From positions 422,501-486,500 of the forward strand of contig JACYXH010000103.1 in NCBI GenBank assembly GCA_026745465.1: a stretch of 64,000 nt of DNA. Direction: 5' to 3'. The translations under genes were made by a program, and so were the position numbers. Under the pieces are notes generated by a model, which had not been told where the DNA came from, made no database searches, and was given only the letters and a program-made list of their open reading frames with translations. Positions within the stretch are counted from its first letter, which is position 1; each line of letters begins with the position of its first letter. This stretch comes from Lota lota. Lineage: Eukaryota > Chordata > Actinopteri > Gadiformes > Lotidae. This document shows positions 50,723 to 64,000 of this stretch, in pieces.

Positions 50723-53700
50723 ATGGCCGGGATTGTCTTTCGACGGCTGTGGTCACTACTATTCTGTGTGTTGGCATTGAAATGTCATGTCAGCAATGGG
50801 TTATTTGAATGGTTAAAGCCAGCACAACAGACTCCTCCTGCACCAACTCTCCCAGCTGCAGGACCACCTGCAAAACACTCCATTCCTTTTGAGATGACTA
50901 CTGCTGATGAGAAATTCTTGGCGGAGGCAAAGCAGATGGACCTCAGCCCCTTGGGTAGCTGCCATTACAAGGTAAAACAAAATGTAAAAGCGCTTGGAAC
51001 AAGTTTGAGATGGCCACAGACAGAGTATCTGTTAAGCTGTCATTGCAGGTCTTCGAATCTGTCATCTCCATTTTCTTTTCCAATTAAACACGAATCCTTA
51101 TCCTTTGAAGATTGTTGCTCAGTTGAAGTCCACCTGTGAAAGTCTATCAGAAGAGCAGCTTGCCAAGCTGGGAGTGATGCTGTTCAACTGCCAAGCCCAG
51201 GTGGAGGGCCGCCCGACCTACCCCTGCACAGAGGAAATGGTAAGCCTATTATTCAGAAACCCAAACGACAGGAAAGATGCAGAAAGCCATAAATCAATCA
51301 TTTACATTGTGGTTTTACTAAACAATTGTTATGTGAGACATTAATGGGAGTTATGTGTTTACAACTTTTTATTTTGTTTACAAAATTGTCTTAATAAGAA
51401 AAATACTTTATTACCAGTAGTTCAATATTTCATTCTGATTTGCAGTCAATTAAAGAGTGTACCGCAGAAATGGACTCGGACACATGGAATGCGTACCACA
51501 TAGTCAGCAACCGAGTGCGCTCCGTGTGCTACGCCACTCGCCAACTGTACTTTCGGCGAAAGGCGGAGATGACCGTGAATGCTCTCATCTCCACAGCCAG
51601 CAGCCAACTAGATGCCATGAAAGACCTAAAGGTAACTGTGTTCTCACCTTTTACAACTTTAGAGAATTGATGACAAGCTGACCTTCGAGTTTCATGTGGA
51701 TGCTGTGGTTAGAAAGGCCCATCAGTGCATGTACTTTTATCGTAAGCTTCAAAGTTTTAATGTCGACAATACCTTCATGAAAATGTTTCCTGTTCGTCTT
51801 TTCTCCGTAGTAAGTAATTTGCCCTTAAATATAAACGGATTGCAGGTTATTGTCAAAGTGTGCAGCAAAATTGCAAGCATGACCTTGAAGGACCTTCCTA
51901 ATCTGTACAAGGTTAGGACTTTGAAGAAGGCCCAATCAATCCTGGCTGATCCTAGCCACCCCCTGTTCAAGGACTTCATGTTGCTTCCATCTGGATGCAG
52001 ATACAATCTGCCAAGGTGTAGAACCAATAGACTTAAACATGAATTTATCCCTGCTGAAGTTGGCCTTTTTAAATAACTCCTTGTGATATTTTTGTGTTTG
52101 TCTGATGGTTACGTGGTTATTGCTGGCTCTACAACAAATTGCCTCTCGGGGATATTAAAGATATCCTTGATACTTGATCATTAAGATAGGTTAATGGTCT
52201 AAACTGTGCCAATCCCTTCTTGGTTCTAGGATGGCCAAGTGGAGCTGAAGGAGTTGACTGTGGCTTCATTGGATCAACTCATGCAGGGCCACAAAGCTTT
52301 GCAGGCCCAGCAGGGAGTACTGTGGGAGGGTCAGGGGCAACTGGAGCACTCCCTTGATGTCAACCTGGAGCAACTTGGCAAGGAGAAGGCCCTTATTGCC
52401 TCTGGACAACAGCTGGTAGCTCAGCTCATTCAGGGCATTACACACAGAATGGGTAAGAACACTAGAAGTGCAATATATTGTAAATGTGTCAGAGCAACAC
52501 AAGCAAATGCATCAAAGCAATACTTTGACCAACCACAACACACACCAACAGACAGACACTTACACAGACAAGAAATATACAAAACGTTGTCAGAACGTAC
52601 ATGCGTTATACTGCCAACGGCCATTATATGTTGTTTACATGTTTAATGAAGCGATCTGAATGAATGACATGCTGCATTTGTTCATAATTTATGATTTGAT
52701 GAATGGACTGTTCACGTGAGTTGCAAAAGCTCAGCCCATAGCTGTCTGTCTTTCCTTAGAGAATGTGAGCGAGCAGTTGAAGGGCCAAGGGTCTGAGGTG
52801 CAGGAAAACCACAAGGCCATTATTCAAGACCTTGCAGATGTTCGAGACAAAGCACAGGATATCTATCATAAAATCGGTGAACAACATAACCCTGACTAAA
52901 AAAGTATATATAAACCGGATGTTTACTTCTGTTTAGTTTTTTGTATGTTGTGATTTTGTTTTTCTTCTCTGTACTTCAGACAGTAGTATGGTGGAGTTCG
53001 TTCAATACCAGGACACGACAGCGCAGTACTACGCGGACCTGATGCGCAAGCTCGAGCGGATGAACAGCACGCTGGGGTTCATGCTGCATTATCTGGACAG
53101 CATGCAGAGCCGCATAGAAGGCCGTCTCCACATGATCCAGGGATACCTAGGCTGGGCAGGTACAACAAGGACTGGTTCCACGCACGCTTGTGTGCACACT
53201 TATACCTTTGGTCTATTGTACTGATTAGACACTTTTCACAGTAGGAAAAACACGTGTAGCGCATAACATTAATCATGGGTCTGTTCCAGTGTAGACACAA
53301 CTAGTTGAAAACTGCTGGGACAGGAAGTTAGTTTACCCAACTGTTGACGAGCTGTGAAAAGGGTCCATTGTTCAACAATGATACAACTTTAGTTTTCTTT
53401 CTTGTGGTTTCCACATGTACAGGTCTAAGCCTGGCCGCCATGTGCACGTGTGTGCTGCATGCTGGCTATTTACTAATGGGTGCCGTCCTGTTGACCTTCC
53501 TGCGTAGTCCGCTTTTCTCCCGGGCGATGCTGCTGCTCACGGTGCCCCTAAACGCAGTAGCAGAGGTCAACCAGCAGCCGGCGCTGGATTTCACATGCCT
53601 CAGCCTGCTGATTCTCACGCTAACACTGGGTAGGCTGTGAGCCTGCTCACGTGGCGATGGAATGGTGCTGCTAATGAGCTCATTGTCTCTTTGTCTATGT

Positions 53701-54990
53701 GTTTGGGTGCATGCACAGGTCATTTGTTAGTCAATCAATTGTTTCGGACCTGCTCCCGGATGAGAGATAAGATGTCTCGCCTGTTGTCACTTCCGCCATG
53801 CGAAATCGTGGAGCCGGTGAACCAGTGTGTGTCATTTGACTACCACTCTACACCACAGAGGTGAGCCGGCGTCTGGGTTGAGTTCCACCACAGAATTTAA
53901 AGAAGCAACTCAAGGAACCACACCAGTGTCAATGTAATGTATAAAAATTAGCAGAGATTTGCCATTTTATTATAGAAATAAACATTTGTAGCTGTAGGTA
54001 ATCCACCCCTGTAGGGAGAGAAAATTGCGCATCTTATCTTAATAATGCCTGCTGCATTTCCCTACTCAAGGAGTGAATGTGATCGCTTGATGGAACAAGA
54101 CCCATTGGATTCTTTCATTCCTGGTGTTAATCCTTTTTTATATAAAATAATTTAATGTTAACCATTCGGGGGGGGGGGGGGGGGGGGGATAACTGACTCT
54201 ATTGATATTGTGTAAATCTGCATTCACAGATGATCCTTGTCTGTCAGCTGATGTGTCTCCCAACCAGAACCCCTTGTACCTAGAGGACAGATTTGTGTCA
54301 GTTAAAGGTATACGGACTCAATCCACCCCGAAGGTAATGAGGGCATCCGGTCTATCAATGGTGAGAATTGCAGGATCTCGATTTTGTGCACGTTTTATTA
54401 GACGTGACCTTTCCCAGATTTGCCTTTTTCAATTTGTTACCCCAAATTTGGGTGACGCTGCAAGGAATTACATGATATTAAATTAATCGATTTTACTTCT
54501 TTTACATGTCGCAGCTCAGCCGTTATCTAATTCTGAATGAAATGGAGATTTTGAAATCTCTAATGAAAAAAATACTGCAGATTGGAAATGATCATGTCAT
54601 CAATGTTTATTAATCTACTTTAGTTTTATTTCACAGGATGTAATCAAGGATATTCCTCAGAGAAACCTAAGCCATGTTTTTGATGGTGTGAGTTATTCAC
54701 GTAATTCTAGTCTCAACAGCTCACTAGCAAGCAACAGGTTTGTGTTATTTTCTTCAAACATTGGATCTCCATCTGTTCAAAATGTAATGGTCATAATCAC
54801 ACTTTCATTTGGTCCTGTTTTCTGCCTTCCACTTCCCTTTGTTCTGTCCAATGGTAGTACTTTATCACGGCGCCAGTTGTGCAATGGCATCACTAAGACG
54901 GGCAAGGCTTGTAAGAGGAGGGCCACCCTGGGCCATGAACACTGCTACGTCCATGAAGGAGTATCATACACTTCTTATGCCGACCCCTGA
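50723..54990 (+). CDS. bmb: Brambleberry nuclear-fusion protein (Kar5/GEX1-related)
   Basis: Zebrafish Brambleberry is needed for fusion of the micronuclei (karyomeres) in cleaving embryos and is related to yeast Kar5 and plant GEX1. Exons are 50723-50971, 51111-51239, 51446-51631, 52230-52452, 52760-52876, 52980-53159, 53423-53629, 53719-53860, 54071-54123, 54230-54333, 54637-54737 and 54858-54990. Phases close to 607 aa. The start gives a classic signal peptide (MAGIVFRRLWSLLFCVLAL) just after a splice acceptor; a frame open further upstream is therefore not used. A Cys-bearing luminal part (STCESLSEEQLAKLGVMLFNC) and long coiled coils (ELKELTVASLDQL, LEQLGKEKALIASGQQ) follow. Next come hydrophobic spans at about residues 364-430, then an acidic/Ser region. 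The C-terminus is LCNGITKTGKACKRRA with GHEHCYVHE. The 53-nt exon at 54071 is required for frame. A LINE fragment lies in intron 3. Confidence 0.9.
51640..52077 (+). mobile_element. LINE reverse-transcriptase 3' fragment
   Basis: The frame from about 51661 to the stop at 52074-52076 reads like the part after the reverse-transcriptase core of fish non-LTR retrotransposons: IDDKLTFEFHVDAVVRKAHQ, YRKLQSFNVD, IVKVCSKIASMTLKDLPNLY and DPSHPLFKDFMLLPSGCRY. A middle stretch is shortened or altered, and there is no catalytic core, so the fragment is 5'-truncated and dead. It is inserted in sense orientation in brambleberry intron 3. I am confident of the LINE class; the clade (L2/Rex-like) is a guess. 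Confidence 0.75.
53226..53367. mobile_element. MITE-like dispersed repeat, copy B
   Basis: Terminal inverted repeats TAGACACTTTTCACAG and CTGTGAAAAGGGTCCA bound about 140 bp matching 1367-1581. It lies in brambleberry intron 6, between the exons ending at 53159 and starting at 53423. Confidence 0.75.
54168..54188. repeat. Poly-G tract (G21)
   Basis: Homopolymer in the 106-bp brambleberry intron between the exons at 54071-54123 and 54230-54333. Confidence 0.95.
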
Positions 54991-55102
54991 AAAGAGGTCG
55001 ACATAAGAAGTCTTATTTAAAGAATGTGTTAATTTTTTTAATTGTTAACTGGAGAGATGCAGAGATAGCATCGTCTTTATATTTCACAAGTTTATTTATT
55101 TG

Positions 55103-55108
55103 AATAAA
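55103..55108 (+). terminator. brambleberry polyadenylation signal
   Basis: AATAAA about 113 bp after the brambleberry stop. It abuts a minus-strand AATAAA (55096-55091) that could serve gfus. Confidence 0.55.
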
Positions 55109-55584
55109 TTATTTTAACTTTTGTATTAGTCTTCCGGTAAGTCTTTCTTGTCTCTCAGTCATCTTCAAGCACATAAATATTAACACTGTTTCAAATGCAT
55201 TTAAGACAACTTTAATACATTTGCAAAAGCCTTCTAAAATAAACATTAAAAAATTCCAAGAATGTAAGGCATTCAGATAAAAAAGCTGCCACATAAAATT
55301 CTGATTCCAAATATATATAAGCTTTGATTGCCAGAATATTTTACATCTATTATGCAATGAGCTGGACTGTGACTAAATCTAGAATGCCCTTTAGCCTATT
55401 TAAAGAAGTAGTCTAGTTAATTTTGTTCAGTGTTATGAGGAAGACATTTACACCCATTCAAAACAAACCACAATTAAAAAAGGTGAACCTAAAAGTTCCC
55501 ATAGCAAAACTGAATAACCTACAGCCCACCACTTGTCTTCTAATGTAGTCCTCTGATCACCTGAAACCCTGCCATCTCGGTGTT
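55109..55584. other. Convergent 3' ends of brambleberry and gfus
   Basis: AT-rich sequence with no gene. The gfus 3' UTR would cover it if the minus-strand AATAAA at 55096-55091 is used, so the two transcripts would meet or overlap here. Confidence 0.45.
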
Positions 55585-58913
<3,329 letters not shown>

Positions 58914-59351
58914 CTATGAACAGATCACAATTAGAACTAGGACTGCAAGCAGTCACACAAGGTAATCACAGCCCACGCACGGCCTATCCCAGCGGCCGCC
59001 CTTTTCAAGCGAATCACAGGTGTAGTCATTACTCCAAGTATGCCTCCATCTTAGTTCTTCAGCACTGTTTTTTTTTTCTTCCATAACAAACACACACACA
59101 CACACACACTCAGACATACAGAGACACACACAGAGTTGCGATGGAAATGGAGCATAATTATTTTATATTTAATATTTTTTGAGCTATCGACACACAATTT
59201 TTACACACGTGTTAAGGAGGGTGGCCTCTATGTGACCCAAGTAGTTTCCAGTTCCTGACTACTTCTCAATTTTAATAGTGATTGATTGAATATTGCAAAA
59301 TGTTGATTTTCACATAAGTCTGCCATTTAGATTTTTTTAAGTAAGGCATGT
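58914..59351. other. gfus upstream flank
   Basis: No coding exon is seen. A short (CA)n patch lies at 59090-59109. The gfus promoter or first exon may be here or beyond the hAT insertion. Confidence 0.4.
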
Positions 59352-59718
59352 CCATAGAGCATAGGTCACTAACAGGCGGACCGCGGTCCGGATCCGGACC
59401 CAGAAGCCGTCCCATACGGACCCGGACCAAAACAAATGATTATGAATTAAAACCTGACGGGGCGCTTCTATTTTAATATGCACAGCTTTTGTAGTCTTTA
59501 CGGTACTCGTTTTGTGAATGAGGAAACTCACCGACCAATTGCATGTGAGTTAAGCAATCCCACGTGATACCACTCAGCCAATGAAGTCTTTGCATTCCTG
59601 GCGGTAAACATTGGGACTCTACAGTGCAGACAGATGAGAGTTTTAGAGGCAAGTTACCAAGGAAAAGAAAGTCGGATTAAAAAGATAGCGATATATGTAG
59701 AAAACAAAGGGAGCGAAA

Positions 59719-59912
59719 ACAGACGAATGAGACGGAGAAAGGGAACGAAACAGACGAGTGAGAAACAGACGAATGAGACGGAGAAAGGGAGAGATACAGA
59801 CGAGTGTGCCGGAGAAAGCTGAGGAAAATACGAGTGAGACGGAGAAAGTTGACGAAAATATGAGTGAGACGGAGAAAGGGAGCGAAACAGACGAGTGAGG
59901 CAGAAAAAGGGT
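59719..59912. repeat. Tandem repeat inside the hAT 5' region
   Basis: About six imperfect units built on ACAGACGAGTGAGACGGAGA and AAGGGAGCGAA lie between the left end and the transposase ATG. Subterminal repeats of this kind often bind transposase; that role is inference here. Confidence 0.8.
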
Positions 59913-59937
59913 AACAGTTAGAGAAAATAAGGAACAA

Positions 59938-61809
59938 ATGGCACTCTCCAAAAAAAGAAAAGTGGACAATGAAAACAGAGCATTTAATCCAGAATGGACA
60001 GACTCATTTCTGTTCATACTTCCCAATGGGAGCACTAAACCAGTGTGTCTCATATGTGCAGAAACCGTGGCACTTATTAAAAGTGGCAATGTGAAACGCC
60101 ATTATGAGACAAAACATAAAGGTTTTGAACAAACGTACCCACTCAAATCTGAATTGAGATCACAGAAAGTAAGTAGTCTCAGAGCCCAATATGACCAGTC
60201 CACCAGGATCCTGAGCAACACATTCACTGCCCAACAACGTGCTCTTGAGTGTTCCCTCAGAGTTTCTTGGATTTTGGGTAAACACAAAAAGCCATTTACA
60301 GATGGAGGGGTTGTCAAAGAATGCATGAGTGCAGTAGCTGAAACACTACTTGAGGGAAAACAAAAAAATGAGCTTTGTGATAAAATAAAGCAAATTCCCA
60401 TGTCAGCATCATCTGCCACAAAGAAAAGTGAAATATTAACTCAGGATGTGCTAACCCAGCTAGATGAAGCCATGCATAAGGCACCACGTGTAGGCTTAGC
60501 TGTGGATGAGTCCACTGACATATGTGACAATGCTCAGCTGTTAGTGTTTGCCAGGTTTTTCAACACAGCCCAGAAAACATTCTGTGAAGACATGTTAGGT
60601 GTCACTCCCCTTCAGACCAGTACAAGAGGAGAGGATATCTACCTGGCCATTAAGGAGATGTTAACAAAAAGAGGAATAGAGCCAAAACAAGTGGTTTCAA
60701 TAACCACAGATGGAGCCCCTTCTATGATAGGGAAAGAAAAAGGAGCTGTAGCAAGACTGAAAGGGGACAATCCTGAGCTTTTATCTTAACATTGCATCAT
60801 TCATCAATCTGTCCTCTGTGCCTCCCTGTCAGATGAGCATGCTGAGGTGATGAATACAATGATGAAAATCATAAATTTTCTCAGGGCATCCTCTTCCTAC
60901 CAGCATCGCATGCTTAGGGAATTCCTCAGAGAAGTTGATGCCAATGCTGATGATCTTTTGCTGCACAACAATGTGAGATGGCTCAGCAAAGGCAGGGTGC
61001 TAGAGCGCTTTTGGTCCATCAGGAGGGAATTAGCATCTTTTTTGGCAGAGCTAAGCAGTTAGAAGGCAACACAGTTTTCTCTCTTTTTAGAAAATGAGAA
61101 ATGGATGGATAATGTGGCCTTTTTGGTTGACATCACGTCACATCTGAATGAACTGAATTTGAGGCTACAGGGCAAGGACAATTCAATTTGTGAACTGATG
61201 ACAGCTGTTCGCTCCTTTCAGAGGAAACTTGAAGTGTTCAAGGAAGACCTGCAGGGAGACTGTGTACACTTCCCAGCAGTGCAGGAACAGGTTCAGGGAC
61301 AGAGAGATTTGTCTTCTTTTGTTGATTTTATTGATAAGCTGATTGTAAACTTCAGCAACCGTTTTGACAGCTTCAGCTTTGGAGAGCACCTCACCATGTT
61401 CATTCAGAACCCATTTCTGATCACAGATGTCAGGGGGTTCTCAAAGGAAGTCACACAGCACTTTAAATGGGTAAATGCTGGGTCTCTCCAGATGCAATTG
61501 GTTGATCTCCAACCAGATGTGGCCCTGAAAGAGCAGTTTGTAAGAACTGATCCTTCCACTTTCTGGTTCCAAATGGTCCCTGAGACTGCTTTCCCGGGTC
61601 TGAGGAAAGTAGCCCTATACATCTTGACCATGTTTGGCTCCACATACAACTGCGAGGCAGCTTTCTCCACAATGAACATAATTAAAACTAAATATCGTTC
61701 CAGGCTCACCAATGAGCACCTTCACATGTGTATGAGAATGGCCCTGACTCCATTCAAGCCCAGGTTTAAAATTCTGGCAAGACAGGCTAAAGCTCAATTC
61801 TCTCACTGA
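59938..61809 (+). pseudogene. hAT transposase (ZBED5/GTF2IRD2-like), two nonsense codons
   Basis: A single frame of about 623 codons is interrupted only by TAA at 60787-60789 and TAG at 61060-61062. The N-terminus has a BED-type zinc finger pattern (CLICAETVALIKSGNVKRHYETKH: Cys-x2-Cys ... His-x4-His). The middle has LAVDESTDI and SITTDGAPSMIG, as in the catalytic fold of domesticated and active hAT relatives. The C-terminus has the hAT dimerisation region (FGSTYNCEAAFSTMNIIKTK). I see no frameshift. As written it would give a 283-residue N-terminal product and no active enzyme. Confidence 0.9.
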
Positions 61810-62120
61810 GCAAAAACATGGTGGAGTGGGATATGAGGGGAAGAAAGTGATACTCTAAAACTGTTCAATTGTTAAGATCTGTTGAGATTTATTATTTGTA
61901 AAATTGGTTGAGACTGTTGAGTCAAGATGTGAAACAGAAAAGGGGAAATTCAAACTTTTCCTCCCTTTATATTATTTTTCTGAAGTTAAGCACTTTTTTT
62001 GAAAATGCACAATTTTCACATTTTATTTATTTTCTCTTATTTTGACATGCAGCCCTAGTTTTATTTAGTTAATTAATGAGAGCACATTGTACATATCTAC
62101 AGTCATACATATATGTTCAG

Positions 62121-62462
62121 TAGGGCTGCCCCTCTTAGTCGATTAGTCGACTAATCGGTCGTTTTGGTCTTAGTCGACTAAGATTTCTTTAGTCGATAAG
62201 TCATTTTTTATGCTTATTCATGCTTAATTACTCATTTCCAAGTAACGTATGAGAACATTTCTGGTGAACACGAGATTTAAAGTGGTGCTTTTGCAGGATT
62301 AATTTCGGAGAAACTCAGTTTTACAGATGGTTAATTAACTACATTTATATTGCGCTTTTCTAGTCTTGCACAGCTCTGTCGATTAAATCAACTAATCGAT
62401 TAGTCGACAAACTCATATAAGTGTTAGTCGACTAAGAATTTCTTTAGTCGAGGACAACCCTA
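62121..62462. mobile_element. Nested hAT-type MITE (342 bp)
   Basis: Identical 8-mers ATGTTCAG flank it at 62113-62120 and 62463-62470. Its ends, TAGGGCTGCCCC and (reverse complement) TAGGGTTGTCCT, are imperfect inverted repeats. Internally it has repeated TTAGTCGACTAA-type palindromes near both ends and no coding capacity. It inserted into the 3' part of the larger hAT, so it is the younger event. Confidence 0.92.
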
Positions 62463-62689
62463 ATGTTCAGTTCTATGTTTCGTGATAATAAATATTGTCA
62501 ACAAGTTTTTGAATTGTACTGAATTAATTTGATTAGACGGTCAGTTATTGATTACATTCAGAACTACTAGGCTACTTAAATATATATACCACTAAATTGT
62601 TAGACATTATGATCTTCTGGACCTTTGCTTCAAAACATTTTCTCTAACTGGACCTTTTTTAAATTTTGTTGAATACCCCTGCCATAGAG

Positions 62690-64000
62690 CATGTGTAATT
62701 TGGAGTTTTGGTTGATTCGGAGAAATTCTGAGAAAAACCCTGACGAACATTATGGGTCCAAATGGCAAAAATGTTGAGCATGCAAGATAAGGAATGTACG
62801 AAAACTAATAGCAGCTCTTCCTCGCTCCTCGATAACCCTAAAGTGTGGTAAAATGGCAACATATTGACAACTGGCCATCAGCACAGAATATGCCGCCCGG
62901 TTTTGGAGAGGTGGAAATAGGTGAACTCTGCAAACGAAGGGGATTCAGCCTGATTAATCTAATAACTACCCCGACCCTCACAAAGTTACTAATTGAGCGG
63001 GTAGCCGCCTTGATGTTCATCAAGCTACATGGGCCACCTCCAAACCAGTGGGATCCGACAGGATATGTGACAACTTGGCTGAGATGCCATTGCTCAGCTG
63101 AAGACAGTTGAACGAGACCTGCAACCGAATCTCGAAGGATCCCCGTGACCCATTGTGTCGATTCCTTTGACTGTGTTTTGAGAGCAGAAAGTCCTGTGGT
63201 CAAAGTCAAGACATCAAAAGTGAGTAACACTGGTGATTTTTATCAAGGTAGCGCCGCCTGCTGTGCTTGGTATGTTTTGGGGATTACAAACTAAACTTCA
63301 AATTTGGAATTGTATGTAATCAAAATGACTCTGGTAACGTTACAGTAAACCAATGTTGTTGGTGATGTTGAATAATTAGCAATGGCAATGATATGACGCC
63401 CCCTCCAACTTGGAGCAACTCCGGCCTATAGCTATACTTGACTGTATGCGTTTGGTGTGAATTAGTTAGCGGATCCTGTGTTTCTGCTATAGTTATGAAT
63501 TGGCATGATTTGTGTGTGGTTAAATGAAGCAATGGCCCACACATTATGAATGTTGTTGATAATGTTAGTTTTTGTAATACAGTAGCTAAAGTAAGCACAA
63601 GTAGTTTCTGTATCTAGCGATTATTTTAAGGCTACTTGTGCGTGCTTGTGCGCGCGCGTGGCATTGTTTGTGATGGCGTCTTTAAAAATGTTCACTGTAC
63701 CACTGGGTATGGGTAATGTTGATTAACACACACAGGGGTGCCAACGTGTACTCGAATCAATGAATCCCATGAGGCATTCTGATGTATAAGCCCTGAAGAG
63801 CCATCGTTGGGTCAATAGTTATACACAATCCAATAGCCAAACTAAAACGCAATTAAAATGGAAACGTGTCCCCAATGAATCCCACTGTTTAGAAGTGTAT
63901 AGTTCTACAACAGTAAAAAGCTGGTCAAAGCGTGCATGCGCAGCCAAGCTCCGGTGTGGGAGTAACCAGAGTCATTTAGAGAGAAAATGTATTTGGGTGT
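62690..64000. other. No recognised gene after the hAT element
   Basis: An 88-codon plus-strand frame (62845-63111) has no motif I recognise and no clear splice context, apart from a possible GTGAGT donor near 63220. The rest shows no exon, RNA gene or repeat that I can support. Confidence 0.45.

Larger units (their letters stand above)
59360..62681 (+). mobile_element. hAT DNA transposon with exact 8-bp target duplication
   Basis: The element is flanked by the identical 8-mers CCATAGAG at 59352-59359 and 62682-62689, the target-site length of hAT transposons. Its ends, CATAGGTCACTAAC and (reverse complement of the right end) CAGGGGTATTCAAC, are short imperfect inverted repeats of the hAT type. 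The 3.3-kb body carries a transposase frame at 59938-61809. A tandem repeat of about 35 bp (59719-59912) precedes that frame, and a nested MITE sits at 62121-62462. Perfect target repeats suggest a fairly young insertion. Confidence 0.93.

Noticed and set aside
62845..63111. 88-codon open frame at the right end
   Set aside because: There is no motif, no repeat of known proteins and no convincing splice partners within the window. I left it as unresolved.

Overview
This is vertebrate nuclear DNA, almost certainly from a teleost fish. The genes have many short exons with GT/AG splice sites. The DNA is rich in (CA)n, (CT)n and (AT)n microsatellites and in long poly-G/poly-C tracts. hAT, LINE and MITE remnants are present, and one gene, brambleberry, is best known from fish. 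I cannot name the species. All gene models were read by eye, by joining exons whose splice phases close and whose translations resemble families I know. No alignment or database search was run.

Layout: (1) 590-18336 (+) kank4, nine exons, about 1553 aa: a cortical KN-motif/ankyrin-repeat adaptor with an unusually long, repeat-rich central exon. (2) 18337-22440: repeats and a tRNA-Cys fragment. (3) 22477-26995 (-) a compact SUN-domain nuclear-envelope protein, 14 exons, 433 aa. (4) 28587-36410 (+) ttc39c, 14 exons, 575 aa. (5) 38519-43576 (-) eef1d, with a 273-aa short form and a large alternative exon giving a 662-aa long form. (6) 46152-48028 (-) pycr3, 6 exons, 277 aa. (7) 48146-48642 (-) a frame-broken Myb/SANT-like (trihelix) reading frame. 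(8) 49037-49928 a large fold-back repeat. (9) 50723-54990 (+) brambleberry, 12 exons, 607 aa, carrying a LINE fragment in intron 3. (10) 55585-58913 (-) gfus (tsta3), 9 exons, about 321 aa. (11) 59360-62681 a hAT DNA transposon with an exact 8-bp target duplication, a transposase broken by two nonsense codons, and a nested hAT-type MITE.

The genes do not form one pathway. eef1d works in translation elongation, pycr3 in proline synthesis and gfus in GDP-fucose synthesis. The SUN protein and brambleberry both act at the nuclear envelope, in LINC bridging and in nuclear fusion respectively. kank4 acts at adhesions and the cell cortex. The order eef1d-pycr3-gfus matches human chromosome 8q24.3, with brambleberry lying between pycr3 and gfus here.

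I see no undescribed multi-gene system. The most interesting signals are the motif-repeat exon of eef1d and its poly-C splice site, the phosphosite-like arrays in kank4, the fold-back element between pycr3 and brambleberry, the broken trihelix frame, and the nested hAT insertions.
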